This document shows positions 30,708-41,383 of a stretch of 64,000 nt of DNA, one piece after another. The DNA comes from Lepidostoma basale (lineage: Eukaryota; Arthropoda; Insecta; Trichoptera; Lepidostomatidae). The position numbers were made by a program, and so were the translations under genes. The stretch lies in assembly GCA_022606425.2 (NCBI GenBank), contig JAHDVF020000840.1, positions 868,001 to 932,000 of the forward strand, written 5' to 3'. A model generated the notes under the pieces. That model saw only the letters and a program-made list of their open reading frames with translations, was not told the origin of the DNA and ran no database searches. Position 1 is the stretch's first letter, and the number at the start of each line of letters is the position of its first letter.

Positions 30708-31070
30708 TCATTGTATCTCAATAGAGACGAAGATGTAAATGTTTTATTTTTTTGGGAACAGAATATGGTGGTCAAGGCGTTCACAGGGCTTATGACCTCT
30801 CATTGGTTGGGTTAAGCGATCGCTTTATGTAATACAACATTAACCATTCCGCCCTTCTTACGACCACCACGTCTGACAAATTTTTGAAAGATGTATATAT
30901 GCTACTATGTTGAGAAACACTTCACATTTTGTTAGTTAAATCTACATTAGCGCCATCTATTAAGATTAGTTAACCCAACCAATGACAGGTTATAAGTCCT
31001 GTAAACACCTCGACCACCATATTCTGTTTCCAAAAAAATAAACATTGAGATACAATTAATCCTTAAATGA
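30708..31070. repeat. Repeat W, head-to-head pair
   Basis: A nearly full minus-strand copy (30708-30962, ending TAGCGCCATCTATTAAG) is followed at once by a partial plus-strand copy (30969-31070, TTAACCCAACCAATGACAGG to TTAATCCTTAAATG). The pair could fold back on itself. The same arrangement occurs at 56.44-56.76 kb. Confidence 0.7.
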
Positions 31071-31150
31071 TTAACCCGCAATCCAAAAATCTACATCAAA
31101 TTGATTCGAACTCAAGTTCATATCATTTTCCAGATGTTAAAGGTGTAGAA

Positions 31151-32175
31151 CAGGGTTTCCCAACCTTATTTGTACCGTGCCACGTCTTCAACGATTCAAA
31201 AATCTGCACCCCCCCCTCCCCCACCTACCGATTTTTTATTTATCTGAAAAAATGAATTGTTTCAAATAGTGTATATTACAAATATGCAATATATACTATT
31301 TTTATTTAATTTTCATAAATAAATAATATTTATATTATATTACATTACTATTCGAAAGAAAATTATTGGGATCGTTGGGCTTGGTGTAAGCTGCAAAGAG
31401 TTTTTATGTGAGGCACTCATTTGGTCAATTTTAATCTTAAATCGCCGCGTTTTGTTATATCAAGACGATTTTTATTATTAACAAATCATCTACAGCGCTA
31501 AAACCGCATTTAACTAAATATGATGATGGGAACGTCAACAGTAATTTTCATGCTAAATTTGTATTAATCGGGTATTTAGTTCCTGTCTCGACACTAAGCC
31601 ACGCCATTGAATTTTTTATGTTGAATAGTGCTTTAAAATATTCATCATTTTCCAATTCTAGAAGTTTTTCTTGATACTGCATGGCCACTTATATCTACTA
31701 ATATTGGCTGAGTTAATCAAGATGGGAAAGAAATTTCTTTTAAATATGAATACTTGTCATTTAAGTCACTAGCCATTTTATTCAAGTGATCCACAATAAC
31801 AATTACAGCTGAATCAGTCACCTCACACTTAATTAGCAAATATAATTGCTCAAATTTGTTTTCCAAAACATTTTTTTATACACTTGCAGAAGTCCAATGA
31901 AGCCAAATATCTTAGATTATGCATAAATAAATACCATCATATGCTCTTTGTAGTTGTTTATTTAACATGTTTAATTTATCAAAGATGTCTGTCAAATACA
32001 AAGACAAACTCACTAATACTTGACCGTTAAGTCAGAGTAGCAATAATTTTTTTTTTCGAAAATGCGTTTTTCAAAAACTATGTAACAAATATTAATGAGT
32101 TGCGCATTGCCCCCCAAGACATTCAAATTGTCCCCCGGTCGCGGTGGGGCGTACGCCCCACGTTGGGAAACACTG
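31151..32175 (-). mobile_element. hAT element with decayed transposase
   Basis: Ends are CAGGGTTTCCCAACC at the left and GTTGGGAAACACTG at the right, good inverted repeats of hAT type, flanked by GTGTAGAA and GTGTTGAT (6 of 8 bases identical). The minus strand around 31950-32020 reads VSLSLYLTDIFDKLNMLNKQ, a signature of hAT transposases related to the ZMYM6/ZBED5 group. Stops break it throughout, so it is a fossil. Near the right end, GGGGCGTACGCCCC is a short perfect palindrome. Confidence 0.75.
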
Positions 32176-32525
32176 GTGTTGATTCTTCAAGACTGACTGA
32201 CCTTCAAAACTTCAGACTGTTTTATCTCCCAGCATGCAGAACCAATCTGCCTCTGGTGATGCCGATGAGGAGAGCGATCAAACTGCTGAACATGATCGTT
32301 TCGGAGATCGATGTCTTTCATATTCGTGAAAGTACGTTCAGAAGACAAATGCTCTTGTCTTTGGAGAGTATCTTGTATTTATAATGTCGAACCATCTCTC
32401 ATGAGTTCCTGGTATCATATATTTATTATATTTTTCCTGTTCTCAATAGATGTCTTAAACTATAAAAAATGTTTGTAATGTCTTTTGAGAAGATAAACTG
32501 ATTTGATTTGATTTAATTTGAAAAA
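32176..32525 (+). mobile_element. LINE family G (Jockey-like), 3' end
   Basis: Reads LQNFRLFYLPACRTNLPLVM, MRRAIKLLNMIVSEIDVF, STFRRQMLLSLESILYL and a stop, then a 3' UTR ending GATTTGATTTGATTTAATTT. The same protein tail occurs at 38.0-38.2 kb. Confidence 0.75.
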
Positions 32526-32575
32526 ATGTCGAGATAAATAAACTCAGAAGTGGAAAAAGCAGTGTTTTAATTCAT
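32515..32575. repeat. P5 arm remnant
   Basis: GAGATAAATAAACTCAGAAG and TGGAAAAAGCAGTG resemble the outer arm of the P5 copy at 28.88-28.92 kb in inverse orientation. Confidence 0.4.
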
Positions 32576-33109
32576 TATAAATTCGATAAAGCATTTTGTT
32601 AAAAACAAATTCCATCAGAATTTTGTAACACAGCATTTTTCTACCAAATCACAAATTTTGTCAAAGGTATCCAAAATTATTGCTGTAATATCATATTTCC
32701 ATTCGACATTTAACTAAAATTGGACTTTTCCCATCAGACGGGACCGGTGAGGGTCCTTTGTGCCGCGACCCATTCAGTGCCCAACGATTTTATTCAATAA
32801 ACTTTTTTGATAGCCCGATCTCAGGACAATGGCGGCCTTATAAACCTACTTAACCGAGGAACTTTCTACATTTTAGGATCGGAAAGTGAAACAAGTCACT
32901 AAACAGACATAATCAATTGACTGAGGGATTGTGCGTAAGAAAAGTAAAGCGGTGCAATACAGAGAAGCCTTTTCCGAAGAGATGGCCAACAACAGTGAAG
33001 CCTGACATGGTACAAGAAGAATGAGAAGACATAGGTACGTCATAAACATTCTTGTAGCCTTATTTTGATAAAAAAAATTATTAGCAATATTGCTAAAATC
33101 AAAAAGCAC
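32576..33109. other. No gene seen
   Basis: Unassigned sequence; an 80-codon minus-strand ORF (32873-33115) has no recognised domain. Confidence 0.4.
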
Positions 33110-33745
33110 TATCATTTCATTTTACGTATAATTTAATATACTCCATGTTTCGAATACATAATATGGTACTTTCATCATCAGGAGAACCCCTTGATAACTT
33201 ATAAGGGGAGGATACGACATAGGAAATTGTTCTTCGGGGTGGGATTTTTGTTTAAATACTTTTTTCTTTTGCAGGATTGTAGTGCCCCTCAAGAGTCGTC
33301 CATAGTCAAAATAAGAAAGCGCAATAGCTAGCCATTTTCTAGAAAAAAATCTTTAAACATTTCAACGTTTGATTAAAAAAATGCATGACGCGGGATTTGA
33401 ATCGGAGACCAGTCGGCCAGCGAAATAGAGAAGGCAAGCTTTCTGCTCAACCACCTAGATATCGAAACAAGTTGACGAAATTTCTAATATATATGCAACG
33501 GTGAAAAGTTTAATGGCATTTTTCTAGAAATTGTATGTCTATTGCGCTTTCTTACTTTGACGACTCTTAGGGGGTAGTACAATTCTGCAAAATCCCATCC
33601 CGAAGTCAATTTCCTATGTCGTGCCATTCCCTTGCAAGTGTTTATATCGTTCTTTATATAATAGAGGTTTTATATCTTCATACAATATGTCGAAAAAATA
33701 ACTTAATAATGGAAAAATATGTATGTCAAAATTGTATTAAAACTG
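33110..33745. repeat. Composite nested foldback
   Basis: The outer layer is a P5-like foldback (33110-33210 and 33625-33745). Inside it lies a second inverted repeat: GACATAGGAAATTGTTCTTC, AAGAGTCGTCCATAGTC, AATAAGAAAGCGCAATAG on the left, and TCTATTGCGCTTTCTTACTT and CAATTTCCTATGTCG on the right. In its centre (33380-33470) is a tRNA-like stretch on the minus strand with TGGTTGAGCAGAAAG (box A-like) and GATTCAAATCCCGC (box B-like). Confidence 0.6.
33144..33181 (-). ncRNA. Hammerhead-like motif, P5
   Basis: Core CTGATGA (perfect), one T, a long helix II GAAAGTAC/GTATTC region with mismatches, GAAA, CATG. The base after CATG is G rather than T, so the cleavage-site triplet is lost. Confidence 0.45.
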
Positions 33746-33809
33746 TTTTTCACTTTTGAGCTTAAATTAAGTCATCGATCGAAGATTATATATCTGTTTA
33801 TTTAAATAA

Positions 33810-33955
33810 GCAATTTATTGTTTTTTGAACAATGATGTAAAACTCCATATTAAATAATCAATACGAATGAAAAAACTTATGTTTTTCTAGAAGTATTGTA
33901 TTGTTTTATTATATTATGATATGTTTCGCCCTTCTAAGGCATTATCAAATGTCAC
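33810..33955. repeat. P1 foldback, left arm
   Basis: TTTTTTGAACAATGATGTAA, CTCCATATTAAATAATCAAT and TTTTCTAGAAGTATTGTA lead to the tip. No right arm follows; at 33967-33993 a scrap of LINE A cysteine-patch text (CACGCACGTCGATTCTTCCG) appears. Confidence 0.65.
33919..33948 (-). ncRNA. Hammerhead-like motif, P1
   Basis: Core TTGATAA, one T, helix II GCCTT/AGGGC (with one G-U), GAAA, CATA (ancestral CATG), then TC. Confidence 0.45.
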
Positions 33956-33993
33956 ATATAAGAGTCGTACACGCACGTCGATTCTTCCGGCTT

Positions 33994-34640
33994 AGCGATT
34001 ACCTATTTAGGGCTATGCCCCAGAATCCATGAATTGTACCTACTTTACCTACACCACGGTCTCTTATTCATCTCGGACTCTCTCGTAAAAGATTGCGTTA
34101 TGATGTTTCCTAAATTACACTTAATTTTTATTGCTTCATTTAAAAATACCGTTTGTGAGAGCACTTTTCTTTTAATTTAATCAAATAAAGAATGAAATAT
34201 TATAACGGTTGTTGAATCTGGGCATTCATCGCTGATTAACACGTTTTGGGTAGGTACTTACCGATGAATAAAGCAAAGATGTACCGCACTTATTTATAGC
34301 GTTATGAATTATGCATAAAAAATAATGTTAATCTAAAGTGATTTAACACAATTAATCTCTTTTATAGACGAAAATATACCGTTGGATACACACGGTGTAC
34401 CAAAAATAATTTATTTTTTCTAAAAGCTATTCTATCTACCTGTATTTTTATGTGGAATATATTTTTATTATATATTTTTATGATTCGTCAGCCTTTACTT
34501 ACCTATGCTGTGTAGTTAGTATACATACAGACTCGTAGTAATAATTATTTTTTTATGAATTAAAACACAGTATTTTTGGTAGTTATTTTTCTCGGCATGT
34601 TTCATTACATTTATTTATTTAAATATTTCGTTTCATTTAT
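33994..34640. other. No gene seen
   Basis: AT-rich unassigned sequence. Confidence 0.4.
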
Positions 34641-34651
34641 TTATATTAATA

Positions 34652-35922
34652 TTAGGTTGGGGAAAAAGTAATTTCGTTTTTTTCGCTTTATTTCAATGCT
34701 TTATTAAAAGTGTTACAATCATCCGATTTAAGCCAAATATGCGCCGTTCTGTTCGATAACTTGTTGCCAACGAGAATTTAACTTCATATTGCTATTGCCT
34801 AACTTCATATATTAACTTGTCCCTATTGGCAAAAAACTCGCACAACCAATTTTCACAGGCCTCTATTGAGGCCAAATTTGTACCTCCAAGCCCGTTGTCC
34901 ATAGATAGGAACAGGTAGTAGTCACTTGATGCTAGGTCCGGACTATAGGGTGGATGCATAAGAACTTCCCATACGAGCTCCCGGAGCTTCTGGCGCATCA
35001 TCAAAGATGTGTGCGGCCTGGCGTTGTCCTGATGAAACACGATTCCTTTCCTATTCACCAATGCTGGCCGCTTCTGTTCGATCGCTAGCTTTAAACGGTC
35101 GAGTTGTTCACAGTAGAGGGCAGAATTAAGCGTTTGACCATAGGGGAGCAGCTCATAGTAGAGTATTCCCTGCCAATCCCACCAAACACACATCAACATC
35201 TTCCTGGCCGTCAATCCTGGCTTGGCCACAGTCTAAGCCGCTTCGTTGGCTTCCGACCACGATTTCTGTCGCTTGACATTTTTGTAAGTGACCCACTTTT
35301 CATGACCAGTCACCATCCGCTTCAGAAATGGGTCGATTTTATTGCGATTCAGCAGCGATTCGCAGATGGAAATTCGGTCCATGAGGTTTTTTTGCGTCAG
35401 CTCGTGTCGCACCCAAACATCGAGCTTTTTTTAATCCAGCCTTCTGCAAATGGCTTAAAATGGTTTTATGGTCGATATTCAGCTCCTGGGAGATGCTATG
35501 ACTGCTAATATGGCGGTCTATCTCGATATTTTCGACGACAGGCCTGCCAGAGCGTGGTGCATCATTCACCTCCACTACACCAGAACGAAATCGCTCGAAC
35601 CACTGTTGTGCAGCACGAACCGAAAGAGTATCGGCCCCGTATACATCGCAAATTTTGATGGTCGCTTTTTACACGTTTTTCCCTTTAAGGTAGTAAAAAT
35701 GTAAAATATGGCGAATTTCTTCCTTTGAGACCTCCATACTCGACGCATGATAGTTCACGACTGAACCGACCAAGCGTAATACTCTCAAAGAAATGTTTGT
35801 AGTATACACTCACACCTTTACAACACCGTATCGTATGATCCAATGTGACCAATAATGAACGAGATATATGTACTTAGTTGAAAAAAAGGGCGCGTAATAC
35901 GATTTTTTTTTCCCCAATCTAA
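34652..35922 (-). mobile_element. mariner transposon, full-length (1.27 kb)
   Basis: The left end TTAGGTTGGGGAAAAAGTAA and the right end TTTCCCCAATCTAA are terminal inverted repeats. TA precedes the left end; the right flank is AA, probably a mutated TA. The interior is one decayed transposase gene on the minus strand. Size and ends are normal for mariner. Confidence 0.9.
34728..35737 (-). pseudogene. mariner transposase pseudogene
   Basis: The reading starts at ATG 35737 (MEVSKEEIRHILHFYYLKGK). It goes through the HTH region (AAQQWFERFRSGVVEVNDAP, RSGRPVVENIE), then LNIDHKTILSHLQKAGLKK, to the catalytic domain. The first catalytic Asp is replaced: MVTGHEKWV instead of GDEKW. The second (FHQDNARPHTS) and third (YSPDLASSDYYLF, the D34D spacing) are kept. 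An in-frame TAG follows SEANEAA, a TAA follows KGKNV, and frameshifts occur around the first motif and in DKLIYEVRQ. The C-terminus (LNSRWQQVIEQNGAYLA) ends at the stop at 34728-34730. It is of mellifera/cecropia-like type by sequence and is inactive. Confidence 0.9.
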
Positions 35923-36149
35923 AATATCCAAAGCTCAACAGAATTATTTTCCAATACAATCTAGATACAAGTTAGAGACACACAATAATACGTAATACAT
36001 AATAAAATTAATTGAAATTTATTGCATGAAAAATTAATAAAATCAATATACAATAAAAATATTTATTAAAATAAAAATATTTTTTTAATATCATCTATGT
36101 ATATACAAATACATCCAGCATACAATTTTTTGGAACTTGTATATATTAG
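35923..36149. other. AT-rich spacer
   Basis: Runs of AATAAAATTAAT-like sequence. No feature seen. Confidence 0.4.
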
Positions 36150-36252
36150 TTTTAATAACTTCACTGTTTGTAGGTCAATCTACACTACACCATATTCTGT
36201 TTCCAAAAAAAAATACATCTTCTTCTCTATTGAGATACAATTAATCCTAAAA
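36150..36252 (+). repeat. Repeat W, internally deleted
   Basis: The block GTAGGTCAATCTACACTAC joins directly to ACCATATTCTGTTTCC and TTGAGATACAATTAATCC; the central GCGATCGC part is missing. Confidence 0.65.
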
Positions 36253-37405
36253 AAAATAAGATTTATATGTTTCACGTATTGGTTTTAAATATGATCACTA
36301 ATGTATAGCACTTTCCAAGGCATGTATTACACTGTGCATTTCATAGTTATTACCTGCAATTAATTGTTGCGTAATTAGAATTTAAGAATACAGTTAATCT
36401 CTGAAATACCAGATATTGTTATTAAGTAAAGCTCGTCTAATGGCAGCAATTTATATTTCTTAGAGCTGTGAGATGTTTCGTATATTTCTTAGCGTAGCAT
36501 ATATAGTATTTTGACACGTTACTGGATAGACATTCATAAAATAAACAACAAAAAACTGTAATAAAACATTTCTAACAAACATTACATTATCGTTAATCAA
36601 ATTCAGGGGCAGTTAGATATTTCATCGCGCGGAATATGACAAATTAGCTGTGTTAACTCGCATCACAGTTGACTCAGATATCCGCGTATTTATTGGCCAA
36701 AGTTTTATTAATAACGGCCAAAGTTGGCCCGTGTAACCGCTAGTTCCCGCGCTCCAGACATTATATTACAATTTCCCCGTTTTCATTTTGCTTCTTCACA
36801 AATTCCACTTCCTTTTACAGCGAAAATAAATTCGCAGTAAATTTTGGAGTCACGTTTTATATCATTCCATCTTGTAGCGAGAGGGTGGCCATATTGGAAG
36901 AAAACAAAAATAAAAAAAATGTTCGTTGAACTTTGCTCTTTGTTCTTCGTGTGATTAATTTTGTGTTCACGTAAGAGTAAAATAAATTAATACGAAACGC
37001 TATGAGTCAGGTTGCTTGGGGACGCACCATAAGAATAAGTATAATATCATGTTTTATTAGATAAAGAACTTTTAATCTCATTGTCGCAAATAACTCGGAA
37101 AACCGCGATTTTGGGATGATCTTTGTATTTTTGCATTATTCATACATATGGAAATGTTTCTTTTTATTGTATTTTTGCATCAAATACGTTTAATCACGTT
37201 TAAAAGAAGAATCAAAAATTGTAATGGCGAATCTTTCGAAACACGATTTTCCACATTATTCTCAATTACAGAAATGTTTACCCGGAATCATTAATAAATG
37301 TTTAATTTTTCATAAAACTGCGCTCCATTTTTATAATTGTTATTAATGTAATATATTGAATGTTTGCCAACCGATTTCACTAGAACATTTTAATTTACAA
37401 AGATA
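36253..37405. other. Low-repeat region, no gene recognised
   Basis: No match to the repeats catalogued here. Around 36.6-36.9 kb the base composition is less AT-rich (ACTCGCATCACAGTTGACTC, CCGCTAGTTCCCGCGCTCC). No ORF of note. Confidence 0.4.
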
Positions 37406-37409
37406 GAAC

Positions 37410-37495
37410 TCATCTTCTTCTTCTTACTTGCTACAGACCTATGTGGTTTGTTCTCCATAGGGTTGCTCCTCCTATAAGGTGGAAAACCTGATATC
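37410..37495 (-). mobile_element. LINE family B, 3' scrap
   Basis: The minus strand reads SGFPPYRRSNPMENKPHRSV then ASKKKK, the end of LINE B, with the GAA tail as CTTCTTCTTCTTAC on plus. Confidence 0.6.
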
Positions 37496-37599
37496 CTTCC
37501 TATTCTTAAGCATTCCGAGAGCATTAAAAACTGTACGAGTATATCGTAGATACACGATAAACAACCAGCAACTGGCACATGTATCATATATGAGAGTAG

Positions 37600-38340
37600 G
37601 CTGATATTTCGTTCGCATATCGAGAGGATGTGTGACATTGCACTAAGGATGTTGGGCTTCATTGTCCGGACCGGAAGGGTTTTCAGAGATCCCAGTGTGC
37701 TCAGAGTGCTTTATAACGCATTATTTCGAAAGAGACTCAAAAGTGGTTATGTGATATGGAATCCTCACGAGGCGAAATATTCCGTTATGCTGGAGAGGGT
37801 TCAGAAAAAAAAAATTGAGGTGTCTTTACATGAGGGAATATGGTTGCTATCCGTGGCTCTATCCCACGGCATTTTTTTTGGAAATGCTTGGGACCAACTA
37901 TCTGCAGCTTCGAAGAGATGGGCATCTCATAACCCATTTCTTTAGATTACTCAGAAGATATTCGAGAACGATGGATATATCGAGGATGTTCGGCTTTTTG
38001 TCCCCGATAGATATCTCCGACAGCGACAGCAAAGATTGTTTTACCTACCGCCCGCCAGAATCAACCTGCCTCTGGTGACACCGGTGGGATGAGCAATTTG
38101 TCTGATGAACGCGGTTTCCTCGGAAATCGATGTCTTTTTAATTAGTGAAAGTACGTTCAATAGGCAAATACTCTTGATTTTGGAGAGTATCTTGTATTCC
38201 TAATGTTGAACCATCTCTCATGCGTTTCTGGTAGTATACTATATTCAATATATTATTTTACCTGTTTTCAATGCCTTAAAGCTTAATTTTGTAAAGTCTA
38301 TTGATAAAATAAACTGCTTAAATTTGATGCGATTTGATTG
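37600..38340 (+). mobile_element. LINE family G (Jockey-like), longest copy
   Basis: Two overlapping frames give a near-complete RT C-terminus: MCDIALRMLGFIVRTGRVFR, DPSVLRVLYNALFRKRLKSG, YVIWNPHEAKYSVMLERVQK, then after a frameshift RCLYMREYGCYPWLYPTAFF, NYLQLRRDGHLITHFFRLLR, and FTYRPPESTCLW. The layout ALVRxKLEYxSVVWNPxxxxY is the Jockey-group RT thumb. The 3' UTR ends TTGATGCGATTTGATTG. One frameshift near 37810 (poly-A run) breaks it. Confidence 0.82.
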
Positions 38341-38345
38341 GATAA

Positions 38346-38775
38346 AGAAACTCTTCCACGAGGATGATTATGTAGTGGGATATAGAGGAGTCTTCTTCTT
38401 CGATTGCGCTACAGCCCAAATCGAGCCATGGCCTCCTTTAACTTCTACCTCCCACTCCTCCTGTCCTCTGCCTCCGTCCTCCAATTTGTAATTTGCATAG
38501 GCTGTGGCGCATCCTTCCTCATCTAAGCCTGGGCCTTCCAACTCTTCTTCTAACCCCCCGATGTCTAGTAATTATTTTCTGAGGCACTCGCGCATTTGGC
38601 ATTCTTTGAAGAGTCTTATGTGTGTTAAGATACTAGTGGCTTCATAAATGTTGTTGTTTCCAGCAGGTTCAAGACTTTCTTGACAGCTGTTATGGTTTTT
38701 ACGATTATATTGAGATCATCCGCATACCCGACTATTTGAGTAATCTTAGAAAATATATTGGAGTCAGTGTCGATA
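38346..38775 (-). mobile_element. LINE scraps with GAA tails
   Basis: 38347-38388 is a LINE B fragment (CTTCCACGAGGATGATTATG inverse). From 38389 a second LINE end begins with CTTCTTCTTCGATTGCGC; on the minus strand it reads NWRTEAEDRRSGR and KLKEAMARFGL. Decayed; family unknown. Confidence 0.45.
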
Positions 38776-38875
38776 AACGTTCATCAGGTGACATGCCCCC
38801 GCACTAGGTTAAAGAAGATAGAAGCCAAGCTATATCTCTGCTACAGTCCTTGGGTGATTGTTTACCCAACTGTTA

Positions 38876-39180
38876 ACTATGGAGGATTCAGGTGGTGTCC
38901 ATTCATTGGATACGATCGATCGTACCAGTGCCTCCTTCGCTATCCACTCCATCAATGTTAAATATCCTCAGCCTCACATATCTCTTATTCTGGTATTCCT
39001 CAAACGATCTCTTAGAGTTTTGTCTGATACTCATTTGTCATTCTCAGTGTCTTCATCGTGTCCTTTTTCATTCTCAGTGTCTTTATCCGGGGACAAAACT
39101 TGTTTGGTTCTGACTGTGTCTATTCAAAATATTTTTTGATGTTCTTTGTCATGACTCTTTCATTCTTACGGAACACTCTA
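38876..39180 (-). mobile_element. LINE family B, internal fragment
   Basis: On the minus strand the segment gives TVRTKQVLSPDKDTENEKGH-like and TLRDRLRNTRIRDM-like text with stops, and TGTTCATTGAATGGACACC in inverse (GGTGTCCATTCATTGGATAC). The 3' end is lost. Confidence 0.5.
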
Positions 39181-39578
39181 AATCAAAACATTTATAAATA
39201 AATGAAGTATTAATACATAAGTGATTTAAATAATAATAAAAATATGCATACTTTAAACGAGCGCAACTTTCAAGTAGGTTTGACGTCAGAAGATCTCAAT
39301 ACCAAAACCGCTTAATCAGAGCAATGTTTATGCATGATCAGCGCACTTATACGAGAACCACTTGATACTGAAATTATAATTAACATTTGTTTATTTTTAA
39401 TATGTATGATTAACATTGCAAAATACATTATCCGTGCTTCAGCCTCTTCAGCATTATTGTTATAAGGTCTTGAAAGGGATTTTACCTTAGTCCACCTATT
39501 TTTAAAAAGGCGATATGAAAAGTGCATTTATATAAGGATTTAAAATATCGTGTTTTCTAGTGTTGGATAATTTCCCTT

Positions 39579-39610
39579 GGCATGTTTCGGAGGTATAAAA
39601 CCTTCATCAC
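39579..39610 (-). ncRNA. Hammerhead-like motif, P5
   Basis: Core GTGATGA (one change), one A, GGT/ACC inner pairs with CTCC overhang, GAAA, palindrome CATG, then CC in place of T plus H. The surrounding arm (39545-39625) has no partner arm. Confidence 0.45.
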
Positions 39611-39664
39611 TAGGAAAACTAAAGAAAACTATATTTTTAATATTAATAAATGTATTTATTCATA

Positions 39665-39826
39665 TATGATGCAATCGTTTCGTCGTTCGATATTCTATCA
39701 TATATCGTTTTCCTGCAAATTCTTCTCAGTGATTTCATTCTACGGCATTTATCATACTTTCATCCTTTTTTGCCAGCTCCAAGCTTCACTTCCATACGTA
39801 AGGATTGTCACTAGAACTCCATTATG
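39665..39826 (-). mobile_element. LINE family A, internal fragment
   Basis: On the minus strand: GVLVTILTYGSEAWSWQKKD, KYDKCRRMKSLRRICRKTIY-like text and DRISNDETIAS. The tail part is absent. It faces the plus-strand copy at 39950. Confidence 0.6.
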
Positions 39827-39949
39827 TTAAACTAATTTTAAATAAACTTATAACTTCAAGACTGTAGAGTTCCGTAATGAGGAATTTGTTATATTTTAAG
39901 TACATTTAAAAACATATACATTATATTATGTGCTATCTAAGTCATCACT

Positions 39950-40483
39950 GATGCAAAGCAAAGATGGCAGTGCATAATGGAGTTCTAGTGTCAACCCTTA
40001 TGTATGGAAATGAAGCTAAGAGCTAGCGAAAAAAGGATAAAAGGATGATCAATGCCGTAAAAATATTATCACTGAGAAGAATGTGCGAGAAAAACGATAT
40101 ATGATAGAATACCGAAAGACGAAATAAGGAAGAAATCTAAGTCAGATGATTGTATATTAAGAAAAATTAAAAAAGGATCCCTGAGATGGTTTGGACATAC
40201 CGACCAAATGGACGAGAGAAAAATGGTTAAAATGTCGTATTCAAGCAGTGTGGGCGGAAAGAGAAGCCGTGGAAGAGCAAGGAAAGCATGGCATGACCAA
40301 ATTAATCAAATACTGCAAGGCGGCCACATTCGAAGTCGGAAAAATCGACAAGCGTGCATGTTACAACGTATGAATGTTGGGGAAACTAGAGAGGTATGTC
40401 AAGACAAAACGGGGTAGCGGTCCATCTTCTCTGCTTACTCCTCCGGAGAAACGGCGTGATGATTAGTGGCGTGAGTTAGTTAG
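39950..40483 (+). mobile_element. LINE family A copy
   Basis: Reads AKMAVHNGVLVSTLMYGNEA, a stop, INAVKILSLRRMCEK, DDCILRKIKKGSLRWFGHTD, QMDERKMVKMSYSSSVGGKR, SRGRARKAWHDQINQILQGG, RQACMLQRMNVGETREVCQD. The 3' end reads GATGATTAGTGGCGTGAGTT then AGTTAGT, a slightly aberrant tail. It is closely related to the fragment at 1-298. Confidence 0.8.
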
Positions 40484-40704
40484 TCATTACACTTGCTTCT
40501 TTCAATTCCGATATCATCGAATGACCTTTTGTTTAACTGTAAAATCGAAAGTTACGTAATTATTTATATTTTAAGAGCTTTGATATCTTCGATCATTATA
40601 TTCACCTGCATTCATCTATTACATCATCGGTTTTATCCAACAGAACGTGTATAAATTTGATTAAAAATTAATCATTACTTTAACAAATAATTATGTTGTC
40701 CATT

Positions 40705-40860
40705 GTTTTGGCCGAAACACTATGATACCTTAACGTTTTAAACTGTTTAATTAAATGACTTTGTTTTTTGTATCACAATTGTATTTTATTTTACGCGACA
40801 GCTGTTTCATCAACCTATGTTGACATCATCATCGGATGACTAATATAATAAATAATTCAA
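40705..40860. repeat. P3 half-element (left arm)
   Basis: TTGTTTTGGCCGAAACAC, TTTAAACTGTTTAATTAAAT and TTGTATTTTATTTTACGCGA lead to the minus-strand tip motif. It repeats the left arm of the palindrome that starts 300 bp downstream, giving a direct-plus-inverted terminal-repeat layout. Confidence 0.75.
40797..40834 (-). ncRNA. Hammerhead-like motif, P3
   Basis: Core ATGATGA (C3 to A), one T, helix II GTCAAC/GTTGAT (last pair G-U), loop ATAG, GAAA, palindrome CAGCTG, then TC. A GAT triplet has been duplicated just upstream. Confidence 0.55.
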
Positions 40861-41105
40861 CTTTTGTCACCTTTCCTATTAATGTAATCTACTTCCTGTT
40901 ATAGTTTATCGTTTTTAATTTATTATGTTTCATCGTTTTTGACTCTATACTATGTGTAATTGTTCCTTCTTATTACTGTTTTATTATTATTTTATTGTGA
41001 TATTTTCCACCTTTGTTTTGGCCGAAACACTAGATACTTTAACATTATAAACTGTTAAATTAAAAAACTTTGTTTTATGTATCCCAATTGTATTTTATTT
41101 TACGC

Positions 41106-41141
41106 GACAGCTGTTTCGTCAACCAATGTTGACATCATCAG
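41106..41141 (-). ncRNA. Hammerhead-like motif with intact core, P3
   Basis: Core CTGATGA (canonical), one T, helix II GTCAAC/GTTGAC (perfect 6 bp, loop ATTG), GAAA, palindrome CAGCTG, T and C (cleavage-site type NUH). Helix I is weak: GCG faces CAC, two of three pairs. The self-complementary helix III loop suits a dimer. Confidence 0.72.
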
Positions 41142-41347
41142 GTGTCACAATAATATATCAAATGTCAAATTTTTGTGATTTTTCGAACCTTGATGTGCAT
41201 TTGTTCATATGTCAATTTGAATAATTTCTTTGATTAATATAATCATTGAATATAATCAAAGAAATTATTCAAATTGACATAGGAACTAATACACATAAAG
41301 ATTCGAAAAATTACGAAAATTTTACATTTGATATATTATTGTAACAC

Positions 41348-41383
41348 CTGATGATGTCAACAAAGGTTGATGAAACAGCTGTC
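41348..41383 (+). ncRNA. Hammerhead-like motif with intact core, P3
   Basis: Core CTGATGA (canonical), one T, helix II GTCAAC/GTTGAT (5 pairs plus G-U, loop AAAG), GAAA, palindrome CAGCTG, T and C. The mirror image of 41106-41141. Confidence 0.72.

Noticed and set aside
38778..38800. TTCATCAGG as a hammerhead core
   Set aside because: No GAAA on the minus strand within range and no helix II.
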